DNA of 64,000 nt from Sutcliffiella tianshenii. Its GTDB lineage: Bacteria; Bacillota; Bacilli; Bacillales; Bacillaceae_I. Positions 34,425 to 43,087 of the stretch are shown piece after piece (position 1 is the stretch's first letter; each line of letters starts with the position of its first letter). The stretch spans positions 310,001 to 374,000 of the forward strand of contig NZ_JAFBED010000002.1 of assembly GCF_016908565.1 (NCBI RefSeq), read 5' to 3'. The translations under genes were made by a program, and so were the position numbers. Under the pieces are notes generated by a model, which saw only the letters and a program-made list of their open reading frames with translations, was not told the DNA's origin and ran no database searches.

Positions 34425-35657
34425 CTATTCCGCCCAATTCCCATTTCTGAATAACGGTATACGTTCGCCGTCTTTTGTAATCCCGTCAATATCCATTTCT
34501 TTTGTACCGATCATAAAGTCAACATGTGTAATACTTGAATTTGCCCCGCAAGCCTCCAATTCCTCCTCGGACATTTCCTTACCACCCTCAAGTGCAAATG
34601 CGTAGGCATTTCCGATAGCCAGGTGATGGGAAGCATTTTCATCGAAAAGCGTATTGTAGAAAATCAGATTTGTATTGGAGATAGGTGAATCATGCGGAAC
34701 AAGTGCAACCTCACCCAAATAGTGAGACCCCTCATCCGTTTCCACAAGTTTCTGGAGTGTTTCATACCCTTCCTCGGCCTCGATTCCCACAATGCGACCA
34801 TTTTCGAATGTGAGCGTAAAGTTTTCAATAAGATTTCCACCAAAGTTTAGTGGCTTGGAGCTCCTTACTGTTCCATTCACACCTGTTTTGAGTGGGGTAG
34901 TGAATACTTCTTCTGTTGGCATGTTTGCAATAAATGTATGTCCTTTTTCATTGATGCTTTCAGGCCCGATCCACTCATGTTTTTCCGGCAGTTCGATAGT
35001 AAGGTCTGTTCCCTCTGCCTGATAGTGCAGGGCCTTGAACTTGTGGCCATTAAGGAAATCCACTTTTTGGCTTAACTTTGTTTTATGATCGTTCCAAGCT
35101 TTTACTGGATCCTCGAGATTGGCTCTGGTCGCATGGAAAATAGCTTCCCATAACTTTTCTTCCTGTTCTTTTTCATCAAGCCCTGGAAATACTTTTGCAG
35201 CCCAGCCCTTGGACGGAACGGCTACGATCGACCAGCTAACTTTATCGGACATCGTGTATTTACGGGACTTTTTGGTTGCAGCCCCGGCAGCCTTTTGAAG
35301 GTTGGCGATCTTTTGGGAATCGACACCTTTCAAAAGGTCTGGATTAAGAGAGGTGATTGCCAGAAGTGCTGCTCCTTCCTCATAAGCTTTTTCCATCATT
35401 TCCGCTTTCCAGGTCGGGAAATATTCAAAAGACTCATCGGATGCGTAGTCATAGCGGATCCTAGTCACTGCTTCATCGTTCCACTCCACTTGAACAAGCT
35501 TTGCTCCCGCTTCATAGGCTTTCTTCGCCACTAGTCTTACATATGGGGCTGCAGCGATGTCAGCGTTTACAATAAGTGTCTGGCCCGGCTGTACATTTAC
35601 TCCTACCTTTACTGCCAATTCTGCATATTTTTCCATAGTCTGTTCGAAATTGTTCAT
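34425..35657 (-). CDS. ampS: M29-family aminopeptidase
   Basis: A 410-residue metallo-aminopeptidase, the length of Bacillus subtilis AmpS. GVNVQPGQTLIVNADI at the start, HYQAEGTDLTIELPEKHEW in the middle, and NENASHHLAIGNAYAF and NSSITHVDFMIGTKEMDIDG-type metal-site regions near the end identify the family. It removes N-terminal residues from peptides in the cytosol. It is a single-gene unit with its own terminator. Confidence 0.9.
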   Translation of the reverse strand: MNNFEQTMEKYAELAVKVGVNVQPGQTLIVNADIAAAPYVRLVAKKAYEAGAKLVQVEWNDEAVTRIRYDYASDESFEYFPTWKAEMMEKAYEEGAALLAITSLNPDLLKGVDSQKIANLQKAAGAATKKSRKYTMSDKVSWSIVAVPSKGWAAKVFPGLDEKEQEEKLWEAIFHATRANLEDPVKAWNDHKTKLSQKVDFLNGHKFKALHYQAEGTDLTIELPEKHEWIGPESINEKGHTFIANMPTEEVFTTPLKTGVNGTVRSSKPLNFGGNLIENFTLTFENGRIVGIEAEEGYETLQKLVETDEGSHYLGEVALVPHDSPISNTNLIFYNTLFDENASHHLAIGNAYAFALEGGKEMSEEELEACGANSSITHVDFMIGTKEMDIDGITKDGERIPLFRNGNWAE

Positions 35658-35810
35658 TATGTATTCCTCCTACATGTTCTCTATCTATTAGTGTTGTAAA
35701 TTCAAAATAAATTAGCAATTATCCTGCGTTTAGGTTGTGTACTATTTTGTTGCCATGACCAAAAAGTATCATTTCGAAAGTGTTTTGTCCAATATTTCAG
35801 ATAAATTTTT

Positions 35811-35842
35811 ATAAAAAAAACCGATGATCTGCTCATCGGTTT
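35811..35842 (-). terminator. Intrinsic terminator after the glycoamylase-like gene
   Basis: A perfect 10-bp stem AAACCGATGA / TCATCGGTTT, followed by T8 on the minus strand. Confidence 0.8.
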
Positions 35843-35849
35843 CAATTAG

Positions 35850-37136
35850 TTATTTTACTTTTGACATGCTGTTCACTTTTGGCAAGCGCTCACTGAAGAA
35901 TGACATTCCATGTTTGAAGCCTGCAAGTCCGTACAACATTGAGCTCCAATCAATCAATGTAACCTTTGTCGGGTACCAGCGGTCGGGCTGCTCAAGATGC
36001 CACCAAGAAATGCGGTGTAACCCATATTTATAGGCAGCACGGAGTTTAGCCTCATCTTCCTTATCCTCGTCATTTGTATAGACATCATATGGAATATGCA
36101 AGGAGTATTGTGCATAAAGGTCATAGATGCCAGCAGGATATACAGGCAGATAGCCGCCGATGATATAGGAAGATGAAATATCATGGGGGGCGTTGTTGAT
36201 TTTATCTGCATGGTAACCGCCAAACAGGCCATCATTCGGACCTGCTCCATAACCCCAGATATAGGAAGGTACATCGTCGAGCTCTTTCCATTTAAAACGG
36301 TCCGCCAGGCAGGCATTTTTGTAATATTCCAGATAGGTCGGGCTTTCAGCATACTCAGGTACAAGGAAGAATGGAAACTGCTGAACAAAGGAAGACAGGA
36401 AAGTGCCAGGACGATCATTCAAAACCGGCAGTCCACGGAATTCCTCCTGTGGCAATTGGGAAATCTTGTCCTCGGCGAAATTGTTGTTCCATAATGCTTG
36501 AATATCCTCGTTTTCTGGTTGGCCAAGCATCGCAAGATACGAAACCATTACATATTCGTTATAGGCAGGCAGCGGGGCGATCCCTTCACCGTCTTTTGCG
36601 ATCATGTTGATAACGCCTGTTTCCTTGTCTGCGACAACAATGCTCCAGTCGATGGACTTTAGGAGCTTATGGGCCATCTCCAATATTTCCGGGTGACGAT
36701 CAAGGAAGTGATGTCCCGCAAATAATGCACCGGTAATAAGTAGTGTAGAATCGATGGTAGAATACTCGGAATTAAGATTTTCACCTGTTTCCATATCAAC
36801 AAAGTGAGCAAAGAAGCCTGTTTTTTCTTCCCTTGCAACCTCGCATCCCTCGATTTCACCTGAAACGCCACGAAGTGTGAGGATAGCTTTTTCAGCAGCC
36901 TTTTCATCCCAGCCTTCTTTATCTGCCACACATAAACTGATCAGCCCTACACCTGTTGCAGCGATGGAACAGCGATAATCGGGATTTTGATCAAATGAGA
37001 AGTATGCGTCTGCATAAAGGCCTGTCCGCTCGTTGCGTGATGCTTCAAAAAGCAGGTAGGAATCCTTATATTGTCGATCAAAGAATGTTTTTACTTTTGG
37101 TGGCAGGTTTTTATACATATCTGTTGTGCTTGTCAT
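35850..37136 (-). CDS. Glycoamylase-like (alpha/alpha-barrel) glycoside hydrolase
   Basis: About 428 residues with the features of the bacterial glycoamylase-like family that includes GH144 beta-1,2-glucanases: an N-terminal LPPKVKTFFDRQYKDSYLLFEASRNERTGLYADA region, DSTLLITGALFAGHHFL, and WGYGAGPNDGLFGGYHADK. There is no signal peptide, so it should act inside the cell, on an imported oligosaccharide. ATG 37136 is used because AAAGGGG lies before it, not at the earlier ATG 37172. A divergent AraC-type regulator and a cre-like site lie upstream, consistent with carbon control. Confidence 0.7.
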   Translation of the reverse strand: MTSTTDMYKNLPPKVKTFFDRQYKDSYLLFEASRNERTGLYADAYFSFDQNPDYRCSIAATGVGLISLCVADKEGWDEKAAEKAILTLRGVSGEIEGCEVAREEKTGFFAHFVDMETGENLNSEYSTIDSTLLITGALFAGHHFLDRHPEILEMAHKLLKSIDWSIVVADKETGVINMIAKDGEGIAPLPAYNEYVMVSYLAMLGQPENEDIQALWNNNFAEDKISQLPQEEFRGLPVLNDRPGTFLSSFVQQFPFFLVPEYAESPTYLEYYKNACLADRFKWKELDDVPSYIWGYGAGPNDGLFGGYHADKINNAPHDISSSYIIGGYLPVYPAGIYDLYAQYSLHIPYDVYTNDEDKEDEAKLRAAYKYGLHRISWWHLEQPDRWYPTKVTLIDWSSMLYGLAGFKHGMSFFSERLPKVNSMSKVK

Positions 37137-37270
37137 TTTTTGTACCCCTTTCCTGGTTACAATTAATTCCACAATTGTTTGAATATTTCATTGTGTGAAT
37201 GGTTTTTATGTAAAGTGATTTGAGATCACCATCTAGTCCAAGGACAAGGATGATGTTATAGTTATCATAT

Positions 37271-37285
37271 ATGAAAGCGGATTAA
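37271..37285. promoter_or_regulatory. cre-like site between the hydrolase and AraC genes
   Basis: ATGAAAGCGGATTAA fits the relaxed catabolite-responsive consensus with one or two mismatches, depending on the version used. The location between a sugar hydrolase and its regulator is suitable. Confidence 0.4.
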
Positions 37286-37348
37286 TTCGAAATGGATAAA
37301 ACGATTTTTTTTGGACGATACATCAATTTTTTTTAGGAGTTTGGCAGA

Positions 37349-38104
37349 ATGATTGACATTAGCGGGGTATTTCATGACGTAGAACCGAGTTGGGGCATCA
37401 ATAGTGATAGCGGGCGCTCAACATTGGTTTTTGTGACAGATGGGATTGTGGATTATTTAATTGAAGGTGAAAAAATATCTTTGGAAAAGGGAGAGCTCTT
37501 ATATATACCGGCATATCTTAAGCGTTCATGGAGTAATGCGGTACACATGACACACAAGAAATATACCGTAGTCTTTTCAAACGACATTCATCAACCGTTA
37601 TTTTCTGATAACAAGGAGGATCTTATTCGTTTCAAGCCAAGAAAAGCAGCCTACTACGAACAGCGACTTACATTCCTTTATGTTCAATGGCTAAGCCAAA
37701 GAAGCTTTTATCGGGAGATGTCGCGGAATATCCTTTCCGAAATTTTCATTCTGATTGCTCAGGAAAAGGAAGAGTGGCATACTTCTCCTATCAAGGAAAA
37801 AACGGTAAGGAAAATCCAGGAGCATATTCTATATAACTATCGCAGGAATATTACGATTGAGGAGCTTGCCGAGCTTGCAGGTGTAACGAGTAATTATGTG
37901 ACTGTTTTATTTAAAGAAGTGCTCGGTGTCACTCCCATACAATATCTTCATCAGACACGAATAAACACTGCATGGAACCTGTTGCAAAGCACCGGCATGT
38001 CCGTGCGTGAAGTGGCCGAGTATCTGGGATATTGCGATCAATCCTATTTTAATCGAATGTTCAAAAAATGGATGGGGATGGCCCCTACACATGTAAGAGT
38101 ATAA
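37349..38104 (+). CDS. AraC-family transcriptional regulator
   Basis: 251 residues: an N-terminal cupin-like sensing domain (VTDGIVDYLIEGEKISLEKGELLYIPAYLKRSW) and a C-terminal pair of helix-turn-helices (TIEELAELAGVTSNYVTVLFKEVLGVTPIQYL and VREVAEYLGYCDQSYFNRMFKKWMGMAP). AGGAG lies 9 bases before the ATG. It is divergent from the glycoamylase-like gene and probably activates it in response to a saccharide. No transporter genes are next to it. Confidence 0.85.
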   Translation: MIDISGVFHDVEPSWGINSDSGRSTLVFVTDGIVDYLIEGEKISLEKGELLYIPAYLKRSWSNAVHMTHKKYTVVFSNDIHQPLFSDNKEDLIRFKPRKAAYYEQRLTFLYVQWLSQRSFYREMSRNILSEIFILIAQEKEEWHTSPIKEKTVRKIQEHILYNYRRNITIEELAELAGVTSNYVTVLFKEVLGVTPIQYLHQTRINTAWNLLQSTGMSVREVAEYLGYCDQSYFNRMFKKWMGMAPTHVRV

Positions 38105-38142
38105 AAAGGCAGTGTTCATGATACTGGATGAACACTGCCTTT
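38105..38142. terminator. Bidirectional terminator between the AraC gene and dat
   Basis: A perfect 14-bp stem AAAGGCAGTGTTCA / TGAACACTGCCTTT, loop 10, with T-rich flanks both ways, between convergent genes. Confidence 0.85.
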
Positions 38143-38148
38143 CTTTAT

Positions 38149-39003
38149 TTATAATACTGCAGATGAAGTTTCCTTTTTCACTGTATTGGAGAAAGCCTGT
38201 TGTATTTTTCTTGTTAAGCTACCCGGAATTCCATTGTTGATGGATTTTCCATCAATAGAAATGACAGGTACCACTTCACTGGTCGTGGAGGTGACGAAGA
38301 CTTCATCTGCCTCCATAAGCTCTTTAGTGGTGAATGGCTGTTCTTTGCAGGTCCATCCATTTTCCAGAAAAACTTCGAGCAGCTTCTGCCTTGTTATGCC
38401 ATTCAATATGAGATTGGTTGCAGGGTGGGTGTAGATGGTGCCATCCTTGATGATGAATACATTGGATGATGTTCCTTCTGTCACCAGGCCGTCCCTTATC
38501 AAAATCGCCTCAAATGCACCCTGTTCATAGGATTTTTGCTTGATCATGATATTATAGAGGAGATTCAGGCTTTTAATATCACAGCGCAGCCAACGAAGAT
38601 CCTGTTCGGTTATGGCAGTAACGCCAGAGGATCTTGTTTCGGCCATTTCTTTGTAAGGTAAAGGATATGCAATCAATTTGGATGAGATATCCTTTTGATA
38701 TTGGTGTGTCCTTGGTGCCACCCCTCTTGTCACCTGGAGATAAAGTCCGCCCTTTTTCATATTATTTTCCTTAATGAGCTTACGGATATCCTGTTTGAGA
38801 TGATCTGATTCGAATAGAATTGACATACCTATTTCCTTCGCACTCCGATAAAGCCTTTCAATGTGTTCATCCAGAGTGAAGGGGACTCCGTCGTAAATAT
38901 TGATGACCTCATAAACCCCGTCCCCGAATTGGTAGCCCCTGTCTTCCATATCCACCTTTACAACTGATCTTGCAACTATTTCTCCATCCACAAGGACCTT
39001 CAT
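38149..39003 (-). CDS. dat: D-amino acid aminotransferase
   Basis: A 284-residue fold-type IV PLP enzyme that interconverts D-alanine and D-glutamate with their keto acids, supplying D-glutamate for peptidoglycan. The PLP lysine is Lys144 in CDIKSLNLL. DRGYQFGDGVYEV at the start, and TEGTSSNVFII and HPATNLILNGITRQ later, are PLP phosphate and carboxylate sites. It ends close to a strong terminator and is followed (upstream in the genome, same strand) by exoA with only a short gap. Confidence 0.9.
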   Translation of the reverse strand: MKVLVDGEIVARSVVKVDMEDRGYQFGDGVYEVINIYDGVPFTLDEHIERLYRSAKEIGMSILFESDHLKQDIRKLIKENNMKKGGLYLQVTRGVAPRTHQYQKDISSKLIAYPLPYKEMAETRSSGVTAITEQDLRWLRCDIKSLNLLYNIMIKQKSYEQGAFEAILIRDGLVTEGTSSNVFIIKDGTIYTHPATNLILNGITRQKLLEVFLENGWTCKEQPFTTKELMEADEVFVTSTTSEVVPVISIDGKSINNGIPGSLTRKIQQAFSNTVKKETSSAVL

Positions 39004-39018
39004 AACAATCCCTCCGTT

Positions 39019-39780
39019 CTATGTTAATTGTAACGCTATTGGGCAATGATCGCTTCCAAGAATGTGGTGATGGATCTCTGCATCTGTTAGTCTTGTTTGA
39101 AGCCTTTCGGATGCAAGGAAATAATCGATCCGCCAGCCAATATTGCGCTCTCTGACCTTATTCATGTAGGACCACCAAGTGTAGCGGTCTGTATGGTCGG
39201 GGTAAAAATGCCGAAACGTGTCCAGGAAGCCGGAATCGAGCATCCTAGTCATCTTCCCTCTTTCTTCTAAAGTGAAACCTGAATTGTTCTGATTTGATTT
39301 AGGGTTTTTCAAATCTATTTCGGTGTGAGCAACATTCAGGTCACCGCATACAATGACAGGCTTCTCTTTATCCAACGTTTGGATATAGCTTAGGAACCTG
39401 TCTTCCCAGTCGAGGCGGAAATCCAGGCGTGCAAGATCCCTCTGCGAATTGGGAGTATACACATTGACAAGGTAAAACTCATCATATTCCAAGGTGATGA
39501 TTCTTCCTTCAGGCTCCCGTTCCTCGTAATTTTCCATATCAAGGCCGTATGTAACGTGGAGAGGCTTCACTTTAGAAAAAACTCCGGTACCTGAATAACC
39601 CTTTTTTATCGCATAATTCCAGAATTGATGGTACCCTGGCAGGTCTAAATCAATCTGCCCCTCCTGCAGCTTTGTTTCCTGTATGCAGAAGATATCAGCA
39701 TCCATCTCATGAAAAAATTCCAAAAACCCTTTTTTTACGCATGCTCGTATTCCGTTGACGTTCCAAGATATCAATTTCAT
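39019..39780 (-). CDS. exoA: Exodeoxyribonuclease III (AP endonuclease)
   Basis: A DNA-repair nuclease of about 253 residues, cleaving at abasic sites. LISWNVNGIRA, CIQETKLQ (metal Glu), GYSGTGVFSK, NVYTPNSQ, VCGDLNVAHTEIDL, RIDYFLAS and LGSDHCPI carry the metal and catalytic residues. I start at ATG 39780 (MKLISWN); the ORF extends 11 codons further up without homology, and AAGGAG lies 12 bases before this ATG. It is 15 bases from dat on the same strand. Confidence 0.9.
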   Translation of the reverse strand: MKLISWNVNGIRACVKKGFLEFFHEMDADIFCIQETKLQEGQIDLDLPGYHQFWNYAIKKGYSGTGVFSKVKPLHVTYGLDMENYEEREPEGRIITLEYDEFYLVNVYTPNSQRDLARLDFRLDWEDRFLSYIQTLDKEKPVIVCGDLNVAHTEIDLKNPKSNQNNSGFTLEERGKMTRMLDSGFLDTFRHFYPDHTDRYTWWSYMNKVRERNIGWRIDYFLASERLQTRLTDAEIHHHILGSDHCPIALQLT

Positions 39781-39835
39781 GTTGTAGGTGTACTCCTTTT
39801 TACTATTAACCATTTATTCTCACAGTATAGCAAAA

Positions 39836-39862
39836 AGAATGGACCTTTCCCATGAAAAGGTC
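39836..39862 (-). terminator. Intrinsic terminator after the DUF899-VOC gene
   Basis: GGACCTTTTC and GAAAGGTCC with a short loop, then ATTCTTTTT on the minus strand. Confidence 0.65.
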
Positions 39863-39870
39863 CAAGCAGT

Positions 39871-40776
39871 CTATTTGCTTTCAAATAGGTGAAAGTTCAT
39901 TCCAAATGGATCCTCGAACATGAGGCTCTTTTCGCTATACTCTTTTGTTATGGTACAACCCTGATGAAGGAGCGAATCTTTAATGGAATCCACATCCTCC
40001 ACAGCGAACTCAAAGAATACCTTTTGATTCATCCCTCCGCTTTTTTCCATATAGAAATTGGTCCCGTTCATCGTGAATTTAGTTTCCGTTTCATTTGACT
40101 CCACCAATTTCATTCCGAGGGTCTTCTCATAAAATTGTAGTGCATTCTCATAATCTTTTACTCTAATGGCGATATTGTTAGTAAGTTGATAGGGGGTCTC
40201 GCCGTTTATCTTCTTTCCCGGTCGATACTCTTCATAGCCCGATGGAAGAAGGTCAAAAAACGACCAGACAGAACAGAAATCATCACCTGGTCCAAAAAAG
40301 GTCTTCGCATGATGATAGATTTTCCCCTCCTCGTCTTTCGTGAAGACCGATACCCCAGGGTAGTTCATTCCTTCAAGTACAAATCCCATGTCCTCTTTAA
40401 AAGAGTTTTCTTTTGTGGAAACCATCGGAAAAATCCATCTTCTTTCCGCTGCGAAATTCTCCTGATCGGCCGGACTGTCCGGGCTGGATACTACAAAGGA
40501 TGCTTTTCTGATAATATGGTGATACACACTGTTGAATCCGTCTGCCCACATTGTGCAATAAGAGCAGCTCTTCCCCATATTATGTACGACCAGCAGCTCT
40601 TCTTTGTCCCCAAACAGTTCCAGCAGGGAGATAGGTTTATTATGTGATGTGACAAAAGAATAGTTTGCGACCTGTTCCCCTTTGATCCCTCTTCTCATTT
40701 CGGCCAGCCTTTTTTTCTTTTCGATAATCTCCATTTCAAGTTTCTGAATTTCGTTCATCACTTGGGTTTGACTCAT
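39871..40776 (-). CDS. DUF899 thioredoxin-fold domain fused to a glyoxalase/VOC domain
   Basis: 301 residues. After a short coiled N-terminus, residues about 30-185 form a DUF899-type thioredoxin-like domain with the MGKSCSYCTMWADGFN segment and FFGPGDDFCSVWSFFDLLP. Residues about 195-300 form a VOC domain (NIAIRVKDYENALQFYEKTLGMKLV, FEDPFGMNFHLFE). The two are usually separate proteins. A role in redox or detoxification chemistry is possible; no substrate is known. It is a single-gene unit. Confidence 0.8.
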   Translation of the reverse strand: MSQTQVMNEIQKLEMEIIEKKKRLAEMRRGIKGEQVANYSFVTSHNKPISLLELFGDKEELLVVHNMGKSCSYCTMWADGFNSVYHHIIRKASFVVSSPDSPADQENFAAERRWIFPMVSTKENSFKEDMGFVLEGMNYPGVSVFTKDEEGKIYHHAKTFFGPGDDFCSVWSFFDLLPSGYEEYRPGKKINGETPYQLTNNIAIRVKDYENALQFYEKTLGMKLVESNETETKFTMNGTNFYMEKSGGMNQKVFFEFAVEDVDSIKDSLLHQGCTITKEYSEKSLMFEDPFGMNFHLFESK

Positions 40777-40880
40777 CGCCTGTCCCTCCTATAAGTTATA
40801 TTTAAGGATAAAAATAGTCCTTTCAACTGTGTCAAGGTTGCTTTATGATAGGAATAATAACTTTTCGAAGGAGTGGCGGG

Positions 40881-41207
40881 ATGAAACTGACAAAATATAT
40901 GATTATCATCGCTATTTTCATAGCATCCATCACGTTTCATCTAACCAGTCATCCTTCATCCAATACAATTCTCTCTTTGGTGAAGGATTCCTTCTTTTTG
41001 GATCAGGACTCTATGAATTCGGATGAAAGCTCTGATAAACACTACACAGGGCTGCATGCCGAACCTTTTGCCCTTAAGCGATATTTAAGTCTTGCAATAA
41101 TCGTGAAGGGTGCAGATGAGCAGCTGCCTTCTTGTCTGCTGCATCTTGTTACCGTATTCCATCAGGGGAACTATAAGGGCCATCTCATGAAAGATCTCAC
41201 CTTTTAA
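40881..41207 (+). CDS. Small protein with N-terminal hydrophobic segment, unknown
   Basis: A 108-residue protein starting MKLTKYMIIIAIFIASITFH, a signal or anchor segment, followed by a polar region without a recognisable domain. AAGGAG precedes ATG 40881; the frame opens earlier (40845) but without such a site. Another small gene follows after 25 bases. I recognise no family. Confidence 0.6.
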   Translation: MKLTKYMIIIAIFIASITFHLTSHPSSNTILSLVKDSFFLDQDSMNSDESSDKHYTGLHAEPFALKRYLSLAIIVKGADEQLPSCLLHLVTVFHQGNYKGHLMKDLTF

Positions 41208-41232
41208 CCTAATAATAAAAGGAGGAGTTATC

Positions 41233-41349
41233 ATGATGTGGGTTCGCATAATTGTCATTTGCTTTTTCTCCCTGACTTCCCTCAGCCTTTTCACATTTCA
41301 GGGCATTGAGGTCGTGAAAGCTTTTACAGATTATTTCCATTCGAAATAA
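41233..41349 (+). CDS. 38-residue small membrane protein
   Basis: It begins MMWVRIIVICFFSLTSLSLF and ends in GIEVVKAFTDYFHSK. One hydrophobic segment covers about residues 4-22. AAAGGAGGAG lies 5-7 bases before the ATG, and an intrinsic terminator follows the stop codon. Its position right after the 108-residue gene suggests a two-gene unit. No family recognised. Confidence 0.6.
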   Translation: MMWVRIIVICFFSLTSLSLFTFQGIEVVKAFTDYFHSK

Positions 41350-41356
41350 AGATATC

Positions 41357-41390
41357 GAAAAAGTCGCATTCATTGGTGCGGTTTTTTCTT
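41357..41390 (+). terminator. Intrinsic terminator after the small-gene pair
   Basis: AAAAAGTCGCA and TGCGGTTTTTT pair around a short loop and run into TTTTTTCTTTT. Confidence 0.7.
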
Positions 41391-41500
41391 TTGCAAAATG
41401 ATAATTATTTTCCGAAAATACAAAATATTTCGTTGGTACTTACATATATTAATACAACTAATACTTATCATTTTTTAATAAGCAAAAAGGAGCGATGTTC

Positions 41501-41839
41501 ATGAGAGATATGCCGAACTTCGGTGAATTTTATCCAAAATCTCTTGTACCGATCAAAAATGATGATCTGTTGATTTTCTTGGAGAAAGTGACGGATATCG
41601 ATTCATGTGATCATTTCAGTCATTGGTTGATTGCGCTGGAAGGAAAAGAGATGAATCTCGGCGAAGATTTCTACCATTGGCAGATAGTGGTCTTCCCGGC
41701 AGAACTGAATGGCGGATTCGATTATAAATACCCTTTATATGTCTCCTCGTTCTTCCTTTCCATCGACGAAGCACTGGAATACATCACGGAAGTCGAAAAA
41801 ATCGCTAAAGACGGTCAACTGTTCACTATCGCAGGGTGA
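41501..41839 (+). CDS. Conserved-looking acidic protein of unknown function
   Basis: 112 residues, soluble, rich in acidic and aromatic residues (MRDMPNFGEFYPKSLVPIKN; later DFYHWQIVVFPAEL). The ATG at 41501 lies 8 bases after AAGGAG; the ATG at 41495 is only 2 bases away and less likely. It is a single-gene unit with its own terminator. No family recognised. Confidence 0.65.
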   Translation: MRDMPNFGEFYPKSLVPIKNDDLLIFLEKVTDIDSCDHFSHWLIALEGKEMNLGEDFYHWQIVVFPAELNGGFDYKYPLYVSSFFLSIDEALEYITEVEKIAKDGQLFTIAG

Positions 41840-41844
41840 AACAA

Positions 41845-41874
41845 AAAAAGAAAAACATCTCTGTTTTTCTTTTT
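41845..41874 (+). terminator. Intrinsic terminator
   Basis: AAAAAGAAAAACA and TGTTTTTCTTTTT form a 12-13 bp A-T-rich stem with a TCTC loop, directly after the stop codon at 41839. Confidence 0.7.
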
Positions 41875-41950
41875 AAAGGTATATGTGAAACAGTGTACAA
41901 AGAAAAGTATACATAAATCCCTCAAATTGCATCTGCCTCGTAAGACATAT

Positions 41951-43087
41951 CTATTTTACATTTTCCATCCAACCTATTTTATCCAGTTCTCCAATATGAT
42001 GAAAATATAGCCTATCATCCGTTTCCGTCACTCCGGTGATCTGTTGGTAGGACAATCCCGGCCCTTGAAAGTCAGATACTACAACCCCTTCCTCATTGAT
42101 GCTTATGACATGTGCATATCCTTGACCCCTAGGCCAGAAGCTGTGGGGGATGCGCATCACCACCGAACGGAGCCAGGCTTTATCTGCGCTATAATCCAAA
42201 AATGTGTTTCTTGGACTGACCAACCCGATCCAATACTTCCCGTCTTTCCCCTGAAGTAGGTTATCAGGCAAGCCAGGTAGATTATCAACCATTACTTGAG
42301 CCTTTTCCCCTGAATCTATTGGACTTATATTATCCGCTTTTGTACTTATCTTCCATACCCGGTACTTACCTGTTTCATTTAACAGGATATTCTCCTGTTT
42401 CTCGTCCAAAGCAATGCCATTGGCAAAACTCAGGCCATGCATCAATACTCGCGTCTCCTTTGAAGTGGGATCATACTCCAGTAACCTGCCTGTTGAGGTT
42501 TGTGCCAGTATATCGATTTCCCCTGCTGCTAGAACATCCCCGACTAGTTCTGGTATCACTTCTGATGAAGCATCAGTAAAGTATATTTTTCCGGTTCGTG
42601 CTACGACAAGGGCATCTGCAAAATATATGGCTTTTCCGTCCACGGAAGCAGTAAGGAGCTCAATATCCGCTTTTGATTGCCAGTTCTTCACTCTTAGTAT
42701 TCCCCCGTGTGATCCGTACATGGGGTCTGCGATGATCAGTGCGTTCTCATAGTCAAAATCAAATCCAAGCGGCCTGCCACCTGTATTAACAACTTCTTCG
42801 ATTTCAGAACCATCCGGTCGCATGCGGATGATGGCCCCTTCCTTTACTGAGGCGAAGAGCCATCCATCCTTGAAAACGATATGCTCTGGCTGACTGTAAT
42901 GATCTAAACGTATAAACTTCATATTGGACAGCTTATCGTTCTGACGGTGAAAGCCTTTGTAGCCATCGCTTTTAGGAGCATCCCAATTGATCGGATCAAT
43001 TGGGATTGGCCATAATGCGAAGTAAAGTGACATTAAAACCATGGATCCTCCAATAGCAAGCCAGATTCCCTTTTTTCTTTTATTCAT
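41951..43087 (-). CDS. Membrane-anchored beta-propeller protein, strictosidine-synthase/SMP-30 type
   Basis: About 378 residues: an N-terminal anchor (KGIWLAIGGSMVLMSLYFAL), then a six-bladed propeller with repeats such as GGRPLGFDFDYENALIIAD, KIYFTDASS, GLSFANGIALDEKQENILLNET and GLPDNLLQGKDGKYWIGL. These match the strictosidine-synthase/APMAP family, which in bacteria probably have lactonase or arylesterase-like activity outside the membrane. The ATG at 43087 overlaps the helD stop by 4 bases and follows GGAGG, so I start there and not at the upstream open frame (43198). Coupling to helD is odd. Confidence 0.78.
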   Translation of the reverse strand: MNKRKKGIWLAIGGSMVLMSLYFALWPIPIDPINWDAPKSDGYKGFHRQNDKLSNMKFIRLDHYSQPEHIVFKDGWLFASVKEGAIIRMRPDGSEIEEVVNTGGRPLGFDFDYENALIIADPMYGSHGGILRVKNWQSKADIELLTASVDGKAIYFADALVVARTGKIYFTDASSEVIPELVGDVLAAGEIDILAQTSTGRLLEYDPTSKETRVLMHGLSFANGIALDEKQENILLNETGKYRVWKISTKADNISPIDSGEKAQVMVDNLPGLPDNLLQGKDGKYWIGLVSPRNTFLDYSADKAWLRSVVMRIPHSFWPRGQGYAHVISINEEGVVVSDFQGPGLSYQQITGVTETDDRLYFHHIGELDKIGWMENVK

